This document shows positions 1-9,842 of a stretch of 64,000 nt of DNA, in pieces. The DNA is from RFSX01 sp964495785 (GTDB lineage: Bacteria; Bacteroidota; Bacteroidia; Chitinophagales; Saprospiraceae): NCBI GenBank assembly GCA_964495785.1, contig CAZBXL010000007.1:18083-82082 (forward strand). The letters are read 5' to 3'. The notes below the pieces were generated by a model that was given only the letters and a program-made list of their open reading frames with translations, did no database searches and was not told the DNA's origin. Made by a program: the position numbers and the translations under genes. Each line of letters opens with the position of its first letter. Position 1 is the stretch's first letter.

Positions 1-3000
1 AATTGTAATGAAGATTTAACTGGATTGTTTTCCAGTTCTTCTTCTGTGACTTATACAAGTATGGGTGATGACTTAGACAGTAATCCTAATACAGTCACAG
101 TAGCTATGTGTAAGCCTGACTCTGAAGATGAGCCACAACCATGGGAGGTTATTGAATCAGCTACATTAAGTTTCGTAGGCTTGTCTACTGGAAGTGGTAG
201 CGCAAGTATTAATGGAAATGCTGTTCCATTTTCTGTGGCTAATAATATGATTAGTGGAGATATTATAGGAACTCAAATAGATACTTCAACTTGTATTAAT
301 TTTACATTTAGTGCTTCTTCCATTCCTGTTACAGGAATTAGTACAACTGTAAGTTCAGTATCATTTTTTGATTACCAAGTCTTAGACAATTGTGATCCTA
401 ATCTCGAAGTTATTGTCACACGTGACGAAACGGTTAGTCTCGATTGCGTAGATGATATTACAGCTGAGAGAGTTGTAAGATACTATACTCAGGATGATGC
501 GGGACTTAGTGCAGATTTTTGTGAATTTAGAATCTCATTTTTGAAAAAATCATTAAGTGATATTGTTTTTCCAGAAAATTATACTGTTGATTGTAATGAT
601 GCACCTAACAACTTAGATCCTGTGAATACTGGTCAGCCAATGTTGGATGGTAATATCATAATGGATGAAGATAATCTATGTAGAATTAATGTTACATTCT
701 CTGATGATACATTTAATTTATGTGGAGCTAATACAATAAAAATACTGAGGAGATGGACTGCCCTTGATTGGTGCTTAGGTCAATATTCTCAGAGTTATCA
801 GACGATCTTAGTAGAAGATAATACACCACCTCTTGTTACATGTCCTGTTGATGATATGGTATTTGTATCTGGCACAGACTGTACTGCAACAGTGGTATTC
901 AAGCCTTTAGATCCGACGGACAGGACAGGTGCTGCCTTAGTAACTGAATGCTCAGACGTATCTGTTCAAGTAGAATTCTTGAGAGGTGATGAGAGAGATC
1001 CAGATGATATAAATCAACCATTTAATTTGGCTACGCCAATAGGTAACAATATGTGGAGAGCAGATGGTCTGCAGAGTGGACGTAATTGGATCAGATATGT
1101 ATTTACAGATGAATGTGGTCTTACTGCTGAATGTAGATTTGAAATAATTGTTTCAGACGATAATGCGCCTGTACCAGTTTGTGATCAGTTCACAGCAGTT
1201 TCTTTAGATGATTCTGGATGGGGAAGGGTATATCCGCCTTCTATTGATGATGGATCTTTTGATCAATGTGGAGGTCCTGTAGGTCTAGAAATCAGACGTT
1301 CAGATTCTGTTTGTTCAGGACAAAGTTCTGATAGAACATTTGGAGATTTTGTTTCTTTCTGCTGCGAAGAAGCTGGTGATACAGTGATGGTCATGCTAAG
1401 AGTCACAGATGATGGAGGAAGAAGTAATACTTGTGAGGTCAGTGTCGTCGTTCAGGACAAATCAGGATTCAGTATAACTTGCCCAAGCAGATTAAATATT
1501 GATTTGGACTGTTCAGAAATTAATAATATAGGAGTAGCTACTTATGGTACTGCAGCAATATCAGATGATTGTGGTGCAGGTGATATAAGCTTTGCGGATG
1601 TAGAAGATTTTGATGACCAGTGTGGTCAAGGAACTGTTGAAAGAACATTCTCTTTGACTATTAATGGTGTTACTGAGACGCTACCACAATGTACGCAGAC
1701 GTTTAATTTCTCAAGTGATGTAGTTCTTACTCAAAGTAGTTTTGTATTTCCATCTGATAGAGAGGATGCAACTTGCGAAAACTTTAGTACGGATCTCGGA
1801 GATGCACCTACATTCAACGGAGTACCTGTTAATGAGGCTGCGTTTTGTGGAGACTTAACTTATACATTTGAGGATTTAGTATTTGAGCAAGTAGAAGGAT
1901 TTTGTATTAAAGTGATTAGAACATGGACGGTAATTGATTGGTGCACACATGATCCTAACGTTAGTTCTACAATAGGTAAGTGGAGTGATATTCAGATTGT
2001 AAAAGTTTCAAATTCTGAAGGTCCTCAACTTGATGGTTGTCCGGATGATATGACTATAGATATAGAAGATAGTAGCTGTGTTGCGACGACAAGTTTTACA
2101 GCACCTACAGCTACGGATTTATGCAATAGTGAAGACTTGGATGCTGATGATATTGACTATGTGATAAATGGACCTGGTAATTTTTCAAGAAATGGATCAG
2201 GTAACATACCAAGCACAGCAATAGGCGTGGGGACATATAATGTAACATGGAGTGCAGAAGGCATATGCGGTGCAGTGAGTACTTGTTCTCATTCAATATT
2301 AGTTAGAGATATTAAGGCACCTACACCTTATTGCCTAAGTGGTGTGACTACAGTATTGATGGAAGCAAATGATCCTTCAGATGATCCATCTGTTGAGATC
2401 TGGGCTGAGGATTTTGATCTTGGAAGCACAGATAATTGTGGTCCAGTTCAAGTATCTTTCAGTTCTAATGTTAATGATCAATTTATGACTTTTGATTGTA
2501 GTGATATTGGTGTGACAGAGTTAGAAATATGGGTGACAGATAGTTCAGGAAATCAAGACTTCTGTACGACTACAATTGACATACAGGCCAATGATAATAT
2601 CTGTGATACGCCAGTGGATACGACTGGTACAGGAACAAGAATAGCTGGACGAATAAGTACTGAAGCAGCGGACATGGTAGAAGGGGTAGAGGTTATATTA
2701 CAAAACATGTTTAGTAATACAGTAGAGTTTTCAGAAACGAATACAAGCGGTCAATTTGCATTCTCAGATAATAATGCAAACGCAGACTACAGGGTTGCCG
2801 TTAGTAGTGGGAACGACTATCTTAATGGTGTATCTACTATAGATTTATTACACATTCAACGACATATTTTGGGGTCTCAGAAATTAGATTCTCCTTATAA
2901 AGTTGTTGCTGCAGATGTTGATAATAGTGCAAGCATTACAGCATTAGATTTAATAGAACTAAGAAAACTGATTTTAGGTATCTACGATGAATTACCTAAA

Positions 3001-3849
3001 AACGATAGTTGGAGATTCGTAGATAAAACGCAGAGCTTTAACGATCCTCTTACGCCTTGGCCTTTAGAAGAGTCTATTGACATTTATAATATTTCTGATG
3101 ATATGATGTCAAATGATTTCGTAGCAGTCAAAATCGGAGATGTAAACAATTCAGTAATTGTCAATTATGACGATACCGCAATTGAAAATAGAACAGAAGG
3201 ATCAACTAAGCTTACAAACGAAATCTTAGAGATAACAAATGGAAAGTACCTGATTCCATTTTATCTTGAAGACGTTCAACAGATACAAGGTATGCAAGTC
3301 AACTTAACAGTAGGTTCGCAAGCAAAGATTGTTGAAGTAGAGGCAGGGAAGCTCAAGCTAAATGCAACAAACTACAACCTTACTGAGAATGGAGTGAAAA
3401 TATTATGGCATGATACAGAGGCTATTACAGTCGCAAAAGAAGAAGCCCTTTTTTATCTTACAGTAGTTAACTATTCTGGTGAATTTGCTAATGCTGCGAT
3501 GCAGGTTGCTACTTCAGGTATGCAAAGTGAGCTCTATACACAAGATGATAGAATATTATCTCTTCAATTAGGTGTGAATGGTGTAGTAGAGAATAAGTTG
3601 TTTCAGAATACACCTAATCCATTTAGTGACCAGACTTTAATCCACTTCCATTTGTATAAGTCAATGGATGTGCAGCTTACTATATTTGATATGAATGGAA
3701 GAACCGTCCATACAATAGATAATAATTACGCTAAGGGAGATAATACCATAGAGATATTACCAAGCCATCTACAAGGGTCGGGCATTTATTATTATCAGTT
3801 ATCTGCAGAATCATATATAGATTCGAGGAAGATGATATTTATAGAATAA
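1..3849 (+). CDS. Secreted HYR-like repeat protein with dockerin-like, cohesin-like and T9SS type A domains (5' partial)
   Basis: The frame is open from base 1, so the true start and signal peptide lie upstream of the window; the TTG at 25 is only an internal codon. At least 1282 residues are visible. Most of the protein is immunoglobulin-like HYR-type modules with paired cysteines and the recurring motif RTWTVIDWC (about residues 640-650; a variant near 250). A dockerin-like domain follows (about 938-1050: DLLHIQRHILG, then DLIELRKLILG, then KIGDVN), then a cohesin-like beta-sandwich (about 1070-1193), then a type A T9SS sorting domain (about 1200-1282, starting NTPNPFSDQT and ending KMIFIE). 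By family knowledge it is exported through the outer membrane and anchored or released at the surface. It is a paralogue of the genes at 9843 and 17591. What the HYR modules bind is not visible. A terminator follows. Confidence 0.85.
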   Translation, partial: NCNEDLTGLFSSSSSVTYTSMGDDLDSNPNTVTVAMCKPDSEDEPQPWEVIESATLSFVGLSTGSGSASINGNAVPFSVANNMISGDIIGTQIDTSTCINFTFSASSIPVTGISTTVSSVSFFDYQVLDNCDPNLEVIVTRDETVSLDCVDDITAERVVRYYTQDDAGLSADFCEFRISFLKKSLSDIVFPENYTVDCNDAPNNLDPVNTGQPMLDGNIIMDEDNLCRINVTFSDDTFNLCGANTIKILRRWTALDWCLGQYSQSYQTILVEDNTPPLVTCPVDDMVFVSGTDCTATVVFKPLDPTDRTGAALVTECSDVSVQVEFLRGDERDPDDINQPFNLATPIGNNMWRADGLQSGRNWIRYVFTDECGLTAECRFEIIVSDDNAPVPVCDQFTAVSLDDSGWGRVYPPSIDDGSFDQCGGPVGLEIRRSDSVCSGQSSDRTFGDFVSFCCEEAGDTVMVMLRVTDDGGRSNTCEVSVVVQDKSGFSITCPSRLNIDLDCSEINNIGVATYGTAAISDDCGAGDISFADVEDFDDQCGQGTVERTFSLTINGVTETLPQCTQTFNFSSDVVLTQSSFVFPSDREDATCENFSTDLGDAPTFNGVPVNEAAFCGDLTYTFEDLVFEQVEGFCIKVIRTWTVIDWCTHDPNVSSTIGKWSDIQIVKVSNSEGPQLDGCPDDMTIDIEDSSCVATTSFTAPTATDLCNSEDLDADDIDYVINGPGNFSRNGSGNIPSTAIGVGTYNVTWSAEGICGAVSTCSHSILVRDIKAPTPYCLSGVTTVLMEANDPSDDPSVEIWAEDFDLGSTDNCGPVQVSFSSNVNDQFMTFDCSDIGVTELEIWVTDSSGNQDFCTTTIDIQANDNICDTPVDTTGTGTRIAGRISTEAADMVEGVEVILQNMFSNTVEFSETNTSGQFAFSDNNANADYRVAVSSGNDYLNGVSTIDLLHIQRHILGSQKLDSPYKVVAADVDNSASITALDLIELRKLILGIYDELPKNDSWRFVDKTQSFNDPLTPWPLEESIDIYNISDDMMSNDFVAVKIGDVNNSVIVNYDDTAIENRTEGSTKLTNEILEITNGKYLIPFYLEDVQQIQGMQVNLTVGSQAKIVEVEAGKLKLNATNYNLTENGVKILWHDTEAITVAKEEALFYLTVVNYSGEFANAAMQVATSGMQSELYTQDDRILSLQLGVNGVVENKLFQNTPNPFSDQTLIHFHLYKSMDVQLTIFDMNGRTVHTIDNNYAKGDNTIEILPSHLQGSGIYYYQLSAESYIDSRKMIFIE

Positions 3850-3877
3850 AGAAATACTTACATTATTGAGAAATTTA

Positions 3878-3912
3878 AGTCTCTTTCAATACCTTTGGAA
3901 GAGACTTTTTTT
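3878..3912 (+). terminator. Rho-independent terminator
   Basis: Perfect 8-bp stem AGTCTCTT/AAGAGACT with a 13-nt loop, followed by seven T. It ends the transcript of the first surface-protein gene. Confidence 0.85.
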
Positions 3913-4076
3913 ATGCACACTTTGCAATCTTCTATCGTTATATATCTTGTTAGTGAGTCGTCTCAGAATTAGGCCCTAACATATTATGTATCCATCCTTC
4001 CCTAAATTTGGGGCTATTGAGTTTAATTTTATTCCAATATTTATGCTTATGTAGCTTATTTAGATGGAGATATTAT

Positions 4077-4084
4077 TAATTTTG
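4077..4084 (+). promoter_or_regulatory. Bacteroidota -7 promoter box TAATTTTG
   Basis: Exact match to TAnnTTTG, 24 nt before the ATG at 4109. No good -33 TTTG is seen at the expected spacing. If real, transcription starts near 4090, which excludes the in-frame ATG at 4064 and supports the start at 4109. Confidence 0.5.
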
Positions 4085-4108
4085 CAGTTAATTTTTAAAT
4101 ACCTGGTT

Positions 4109-7100
4109 ATGATTACCAAGCTTATAAAAGTATCCTTTTTCTTATTGATGGCCTCTTTAGCAATAAGTCAGCCATTAGAATTCGAATTCTCTACTAATTC
4201 TACAGTTGTAGAAGGCGGAGTATATGAGGTGGACGTGTCTGTGTCCAACTTCGAAGAGCTACTTGCAGCTCAGGTCGGTATCTATTGGGATTCTACTGTG
4301 ATGAGTATCGATACTCTTCCATTTATCACAACGTCTTTAGCAGACTTTAACAGACAATCTCTTAGTTTGCCTGAAGATAATCAGACAGTCGTAAAAGGTA
4401 AGTTAAAGCTGTCATGGAGTAGCTTGAGTCTCATACCTCAAGGATTACCTGATGGGACTACACTTTTCACAATGCGTTTTGATATTATAGGAGCAGCTTG
4501 TGATACCACTTCATTGACCTTGGGTGACCCTCAGCCTCCATTCTTAAGGATAGAGGTCATACACAACGAAAAAGATGAAATCGGCGCTATAGCTAATGAT
4601 TTTCCGATAATGATACCAGGAACAGGCTGTGATGATAATCCACCTCCTCCTCCGCCAACAGATGATTGTGTAGATGGAGAGATACAATTAGTTTTTCCAG
4701 ATATTTCAGCATCTAATGGTGACAATGTCTGTATTCCTATGACGGTTAACAGTTTTACAGATATATCTACTTTCCAAATGAGTGCTGGATGGGATCCTTC
4801 GGCTCTTTCTTTCACAGGCGTACAGAATAGTATACTATCTGGTTCAAGTCCTAATTCATTTAATGCGAATCAAGCTAACGGAACTGTTACGTTCGTTTGG
4901 TTTGATAATAGTACGGTCATGCCAGAAACACTGGCTGATGGTACGGCTTTATTTGAGCTTTGCTTCGATGTAGTAGGTTCTGGAGGAACTTCAACGCTAA
5001 TAGCCCAAAGTACGCCTACAATTATTCAAGCTTCTAATTCTAATGGTGATGTCGTACCTACTTGTGAGGTACCTGGTACTATTTCTTTAGGTGGAGTAAT
5101 AACTGATGATGAGTTTACTTTAGTTTCTGAAAGCGTAACGGCTTCGGAATCAACCGTTTGTGTTGATATTACTACAAGAAATTTTGATGATATAGTGACT
5201 GCACAATTTGCAGTGCAATGGGATGATAACATATTATGTTACAATTCACTAACCAATTTAAATCAGACACTTCCTCTATTTGAGTCTTTATTTAATCAAG
5301 TAGATGATGTTCTTAGATTTTCATGGAATAATCCAACTCCTGTAGACTTACCTGACGGAACGGTTTTATTTACAATATGTTATGATGTAAAAACAGGAAA
5401 CTGTGGAGCGGCAACTCCTATCACATTTATAGGAGATCCTGTCCCTATTGAGATAGCAGCCTCTGGACCTGGTGGAGATGAGGTCATTCCTTTCGAATTA
5501 GATGAAGGTATAGTAACTGTGACTTTTGGTTGCACTGGAGTAAGTCGTCCTACCATTAATCCTGCTGTGACAGCGCCTTTATGTAATGGAAATAATAATG
5601 GTTCTGTCAATTTGCTACTTTCAGGAGGTACAGCACCATACTCATGTGCATGGGGACCTCCTATTAATACAACCACTACTGGACATACTTCTAATTGCCA
5701 ACAAAATGGCTTGAGTGCTGGCACATATGGTGTAACAGTCACTGATGCCACAGGGAATAGTTCGACTTCCGCAGTAGTAGTAAGTGAACCTGAGGCAATT
5801 GTTATAAATGGTAGTACAACTCCAGATTCTGGTTCTGGCGGATCTATCAGTTTTACTATATCAGGAGGTACAGCCCCTTATACTCAGGAGTTTAATCCTC
5901 CAGTCCCTAATTTAAATAGTGTGCCAGCTGGTACTTACACTTTATTAGTTACTGACAACAATAATTGCCAGCAAACAAGTGTATTTACAGTCTCTACAGG
6001 AGATGTGGGTATAAGAATTGATGGAATATTTGCAGCATCTTGCGGTCCTGATGGTAGGATTTGCATTACTTGTACAGGAGGTACGGGCACGTATGGACTA
6101 CCTACTGCAACTCCTCCGCTAACATTTGATCCCAATCAAGGGTGCTTTGTCAATGTTGAAGGAGGAACATATATTATAAGATGTACTGATTCTGTTGGAA
6201 CTGTTGGAGAAACCACCGTCACTGTTAATACTCTAGCGCCTACGACATTAAGTGCTCAAGTAACAAATATTGAGTCTGCAATTTGTAATGGTTTAGGAGG
6301 GACTTTTGATGTATCGGTTTCTGGTGGATGTACTCCTTATAATATACAGGTCGGACTTGTAGGGGGGGCTAAATCAACTTATGATCCTAACAGAACCTAT
6401 ATACCGGGCGATTACGTTGTCTGCGTAACCGATGCTATCGGCACAGAAATAAATAGAAATTTCACAATAACTGTCGTAGGTAACGGTCCTATAGAAGTTT
6501 CTGCTACTGTTAATAGTCCAGCTATGTGTACTGGCAATGGGACAGTTACGACGACGGTAACAGGCGGGTGTAATCCGACTTGTTCCTTGCAGAATACAGA
6601 TACAGGAGAAATGTTTGCGTGCAGCAATGGCTCAGTTGTATCACTTCCTGCAGGTAACTACATACTTTCTGCGACGGATAGTCAAGGTCAATCTAATTCT
6701 ACATCATTTACGTTGGAGTCGCAAGCAGATGATCTTGTTGTTACATTAAATAATACGAGCCCTGCGCCATGTAATGGCATGGATGGCTCTATTTCATTGA
6801 ATATTTCAGGTGGTTGTGGAAGTACAACCTGTACCATAGATATTGGAAACATGGGAACATTCCAACAATGTGATATTGTGAATGGAGCCATATCAGCACC
6901 CGCAGGTAATCACATCGTTGCCATTCGTGATGATTTAACTGGGCAAGTCGTTTCAATACCTGTAACCGTAATAAATGATCCAAATTCTTTTGATCTAATG
7001 CTTTCAGGTCAGACTTCAAGCTCTATAGATATTACTCCAGTTAATGCAGTAACACCAATTACTTATATCTGGACATTTCCTGATGGTACAACTGCAAATA

Positions 7101-8002
7101 CTGAAGATCTGTCGGGATTAACTGTGAGTGGAATTTACTCCGTCTCAGCAGTAGACGGGGCAGGATGTTCTGCTGCATTATCCACAATGGTCACAGTAGA
7201 TTCGAATGATGAATTGATCATAAATATCGAACTAAATAGTACGGTTGCTTCTCTATGTGGATCTGATGATGATTGTTCAGGTGAGATCGTTGGTACAGTT
7301 CTTAACGGAGTTGCGCCATATAACGTAACAATTTCTGATCAATTAGGTAATTCACAGACATTTCAGATTGCTCAAGCCGGAAGTTTCTCATTATCAAGTA
7401 TTTGTGGAGGTAGCTACTCTATATCTGTGGTAGATGCTGATGGCATTTCAGATGACTTTGAAACATCTGTCACTGTGCCATCTCCTGACCCACTCACTAT
7501 AGAGGAAGACAATATCGAATGTTCTGATGATGGAGAGTCTAATGGTTCAGTATCTGTGTTTGTTGAGGGTGGTAGCGGTGGATATGACTATATGTGGTCA
7601 CCTACTCTTCCTAATGCAGGTCCTTCTAATGATAATTTATCTCCAGGAGTATACGTGTTGAATGTAACTGATGTAAATGGCTGTTCAGCTTCTATTTCGC
7701 TTGAAGTAGAAGATTGTGATGGTCCTAATATCGGAGATGATTGTGGGGTTGGATTAGCGGTTATGACACCTAATGGAGATGGAATGAATGATAATTTAAT
7801 CATCACATGCTCAGAGATGCAAGATAATACTATAGCTATATATGATAGATATGGCAGAGTCGTATTCTCAGATACGAATTATAGCAATGGCTGGAATGGT
7901 ATAGACATAGATGGCCAACCATTGCAAGAAGGTGCATACCATTGGGTTTACATATCTGACGGTCAAATAACGAAAGGAACAATAACATTATTAAGAGACT
8001 AA
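4109..8002 (+). CDS. T9SS type B surface protein with three cohesin-like modules and SprB-like repeats
   Basis: 1297 residues from the ATG at 4109, chosen because it opens a clean signal peptide (MITKLIKVSFFLLMASLAIS) and lies downstream of a TAnnTTTG box; the ATG at 4064 would add 15 residues ahead of the signal. Three cohesin-like beta-sandwich modules follow (about residues 33-170, 190-329, 333-472), each with the pattern 'LPDGT.LF...FD(I/V)'. The first two are separated by a proline-rich linker containing six consecutive Pro. Residues about 484-1197 are repeats of the SprB type (CNG..NGS....SGGTAPY...). The last 90 residues are a CHU_C/type B sorting domain (TPNGDGMNDN, YDRYGRVVF, W.G....G.YHW). 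Family knowledge: type B cargo is secreted by the T9SS and needs a PorP/SprF partner, which is the next gene, 32 bp downstream. Probable adhesin; partner unknown. Confidence 0.85.
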   Translation: MITKLIKVSFFLLMASLAISQPLEFEFSTNSTVVEGGVYEVDVSVSNFEELLAAQVGIYWDSTVMSIDTLPFITTSLADFNRQSLSLPEDNQTVVKGKLKLSWSSLSLIPQGLPDGTTLFTMRFDIIGAACDTTSLTLGDPQPPFLRIEVIHNEKDEIGAIANDFPIMIPGTGCDDNPPPPPPTDDCVDGEIQLVFPDISASNGDNVCIPMTVNSFTDISTFQMSAGWDPSALSFTGVQNSILSGSSPNSFNANQANGTVTFVWFDNSTVMPETLADGTALFELCFDVVGSGGTSTLIAQSTPTIIQASNSNGDVVPTCEVPGTISLGGVITDDEFTLVSESVTASESTVCVDITTRNFDDIVTAQFAVQWDDNILCYNSLTNLNQTLPLFESLFNQVDDVLRFSWNNPTPVDLPDGTVLFTICYDVKTGNCGAATPITFIGDPVPIEIAASGPGGDEVIPFELDEGIVTVTFGCTGVSRPTINPAVTAPLCNGNNNGSVNLLLSGGTAPYSCAWGPPINTTTTGHTSNCQQNGLSAGTYGVTVTDATGNSSTSAVVVSEPEAIVINGSTTPDSGSGGSISFTISGGTAPYTQEFNPPVPNLNSVPAGTYTLLVTDNNNCQQTSVFTVSTGDVGIRIDGIFAASCGPDGRICITCTGGTGTYGLPTATPPLTFDPNQGCFVNVEGGTYIIRCTDSVGTVGETTVTVNTLAPTTLSAQVTNIESAICNGLGGTFDVSVSGGCTPYNIQVGLVGGAKSTYDPNRTYIPGDYVVCVTDAIGTEINRNFTITVVGNGPIEVSATVNSPAMCTGNGTVTTTVTGGCNPTCSLQNTDTGEMFACSNGSVVSLPAGNYILSATDSQGQSNSTSFTLESQADDLVVTLNNTSPAPCNGMDGSISLNISGGCGSTTCTIDIGNMGTFQQCDIVNGAISAPAGNHIVAIRDDLTGQVVSIPVTVINDPNSFDLMLSGQTSSSIDITPVNAVTPITYIWTFPDGTTANTEDLSGLTVSGIYSVSAVDGAGCSAALSTMVTVDSNDELIINIELNSTVASLCGSDDDCSGEIVGTVLNGVAPYNVTISDQLGNSQTFQIAQAGSFSLSSICGGSYSISVVDADGISDDFETSVTVPSPDPLTIEEDNIECSDDGESNGSVSVFVEGGSGGYDYMWSPTLPNAGPSNDNLSPGVYVLNVTDVNGCSASISLEVEDCDGPNIGDDCGVGLAVMTPNGDGMNDNLIITCSEMQDNTIAIYDRYGRVVFSDTNYSNGWNGIDIDGQPLQEGAYHWVYISDGQITKGTITLLRD

Positions 8003-8034
8003 TTCCTGTACTAGGATTTACATAAAATATAAGA

Positions 8035-8997
8035 ATGAAAAAGTTAATTTTATTCATCACATGTATCATAATCGCTAATGTTCTTTCGGGTCAAGAAAGA
8101 TATTTTGATGAAAGATACATTTCAACTATGTCTTTCCTCAATCCTGTACTAGTCAATCCAGGAGCGACAGGATACGAAGGAGAACATCATATACTACTTA
8201 ATTATAGAAATGAGTGGGCTAGCTTTCCTGGAAGTGCAAAGTCAGTAATACTAAGTTACGATGGTCCTATCGCAGAAGGATTAGGAGTAGGAGCTTTGTT
8301 TTTATCAGACTCTAATGGTTCTTTAAATACAACAAAGTTTCAAGGTTCTATTGCATATACACTTGATACGCCTACCAATGTATTAGGATTTGGATTAGCT
8401 GCAGAATTTATTCAACATGGCCTCAATGCTGATGCATTGAGTGGGCCAATTATCGATAGAAATGATCCGACAGTAAATAATAGATTAGATGGTGCTAATT
8501 TCTTTGATGTGTCATTTGGTGTTCAGGGTATGTATAATGGAGTTCTTTCGTACGGATTATCATTACCATCTTTAGTAAGTTCTCAAATAAATGATAATTC
8601 AGGAACAATTGACGATCATGAAATAGGATATATATTTAATGTAGGTTATAAGTTTGATCAATTGGATTCTGGAATATCTTTAGAGCCCTCTCTATGGGTA
8701 AAAAAGCTAAATAATGTACCCTTCCATGCAGATATTAATCTTTTAGGTAGATTCCTAGAAGATAAGCTACGAGGTGGACTAAGTTATAGAGTTGGTGCAG
8801 ATGAAAAATTAGGTTTCTTAATAGGTTTTAGCGTAAATACACTCAATTTCACTTATGCCTATAATGCAAGCCGCCATGACTTTCAACAGTATAATAATGG
8901 ATCTCACGAATTATCAGTGAGGTTTGACATAGGGAAAGTTATGAAGAATGGATTTGGAGAAGACGATCTTATGGAAGATAAGATGATGGAAAATTAA
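8035..8997 (+). CDS. PorP/SprF family type IX secretion system outer-membrane protein
   Basis: 320 residues with a signal peptide (MKKLILFITCIIIANVLSG). The mature N-terminus has the family hallmark: a short 'Y......S..FLNPVLVNPGATG' stretch followed by 'YRNEWASFPG', then alternating strands of an outer-membrane beta barrel. Family knowledge: PorP/SprF-like proteins pair with T9SS cargo carrying type B C-terminal domains and help attach or export it, as SprF does for SprB. The gene lies 32 bp after such a cargo gene with no terminator between, so the two are probably one operon. The C-terminal tail is rich in acidic and Met residues. Confidence 0.9.
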   Translation: MKKLILFITCIIIANVLSGQERYFDERYISTMSFLNPVLVNPGATGYEGEHHILLNYRNEWASFPGSAKSVILSYDGPIAEGLGVGALFLSDSNGSLNTTKFQGSIAYTLDTPTNVLGFGLAAEFIQHGLNADALSGPIIDRNDPTVNNRLDGANFFDVSFGVQGMYNGVLSYGLSLPSLVSSQINDNSGTIDDHEIGYIFNVGYKFDQLDSGISLEPSLWVKKLNNVPFHADINLLGRFLEDKLRGGLSYRVGADEKLGFLIGFSVNTLNFTYAYNASRHDFQQYNNGSHELSVRFDIGKVMKNGFGEDDLMEDKMMEN

Positions 8998-9108
8998 ATT
9001 TTTATACTTTGATAGTTAAAGCATTTGGACAGTCGCGTTTATATATTAAAAAAAATATATATATGAAATATACCAATGCGTCGGTACTGATGTGCTGAAT
9101 TGAAAAAC

Positions 9109-9116
9109 TATCTTTG
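9109..9116 (+). promoter_or_regulatory. Candidate -7 promoter box TATCTTTG for 9321-17306
   Basis: Exact TAnnTTTG match in the 323-bp gene-free stretch 8998-9320. It would give an untranslated leader of about 200 nt before the ATG at 9321. No convincing -33 element was found, so this is a candidate only. Confidence 0.4.
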
Positions 9117-9249
9117 TACAGTTGAAAAGTATGCTATAGGTATACTTATCACTAAGCTTTTATTTGAAAGAGAATTAGACGAAGAAAAAGACGAAATCAC
9201 TTCACTATTACTCCTCAGATAATACACAAGGTTGGATTAAACTAAACCG

Positions 9250-9274
9250 AGGCATCCCCAGATGTATGGTGCCT
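9250..9274 (+). other. Leader hairpin upstream of 9321
   Basis: Stem AGGCATC/GGTGCCT (7 bp including one G-U) with an 11-nt loop, followed by a T-rich but interrupted stretch. It lies 46 nt before the start codon at 9321, so it may be a leader structure or a weak terminator. Nothing else clear is seen in 8998-9320. Confidence 0.35.
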
Positions 9275-9320
9275 ATTTTATTTATAGTATTATTTAATTA
9301 AAATTTTTAAACTCAATCTC

Positions 9321-9797
9321 ATGAAAAAAACGTACAACGTTTATTCAATTTTTGAGAAAACACGCGTTACAACAGGCCTCAGATCAATAGCTATGATGTT
9401 TGTTTTACTTGTATGTTTTCTTAGCTATTCGACAGAGTCTTCAGCTCAGGCTTATAATACTGAGCCTTCGACCAATGGTGTAGTTGCTGGACTCGACCTT
9501 TCTATAATTAAGGGATTTACTTTTGCTGAAGACAGTGAAGGTGCTTTAGTTATCTTAAAGAGAGAGGCACAGTCACTTCAAGAAGCGCCAGTTACTAATG
9601 GTGCTGCAGCCGAAGCTAGTTTCGCTTCTAAGAAAGTTTTCCTTGATACTGCGATTCAAAGTTTGCTCGATGGTAGAGAAGTCTCTGATTCTATGTTAGA
9701 GGCGTATCAAGGTACTGCATTATATGTAGACAACGTGTTTAGTATAGCTGTAGACGTAGATGGCATACTGACAACCTACGCAGGCTTACTCCAATAG
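9321..9797 (+). CDS. Small secreted protein of unknown function, cotranscribed with the giant surface protein
   Basis: 158 residues. It starts with a long export signal: about 22 polar residues, then a hydrophobic core (AMMFVLLVCFLSYS) and a likely cleavage after ESSAQA. The mature part is about 115 residues, acidic, without cysteine and with no motif I recognise. The stop is 45 bp before the ATG of the 2487-aa gene with no terminator between, so the two are likely one transcript. It lacks a T9SS tail, so it probably ends in the periplasm or is exported another way. The position suggests a helper or partner of the giant protein, but that is inference from context only. Confidence 0.7.
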   Translation: MKKTYNVYSIFEKTRVTTGLRSIAMMFVLLVCFLSYSTESSAQAYNTEPSTNGVVAGLDLSIIKGFTFAEDSEGALVILKREAQSLQEAPVTNGAAAEASFASKKVFLDTAIQSLLDGREVSDSMLEAYQGTALYVDNVFSIAVDVDGILTTYAGLLQ

Positions 9798-9842
9798 ATT
9801 TTAAGAAATTTCGATTATAACAAAACTCAATCTTATTTTATT

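Noticed and set aside
25..27. TTG at 25 as the start of the first gene
   Set aside because: The frame is open to base 1 and the sequence there is already mid-domain with no signal peptide.
4064..4108. Start of the 4109 gene at ATG 4064
   Set aside because: It puts 15 residues before a clean signal peptide and would place the promoter box inside the coding sequence.
5380..5751. 123-codon minus-strand open frame inside the 4109 gene
   Set aside because: Shadow of repeat-rich coding sequence on the other strand.
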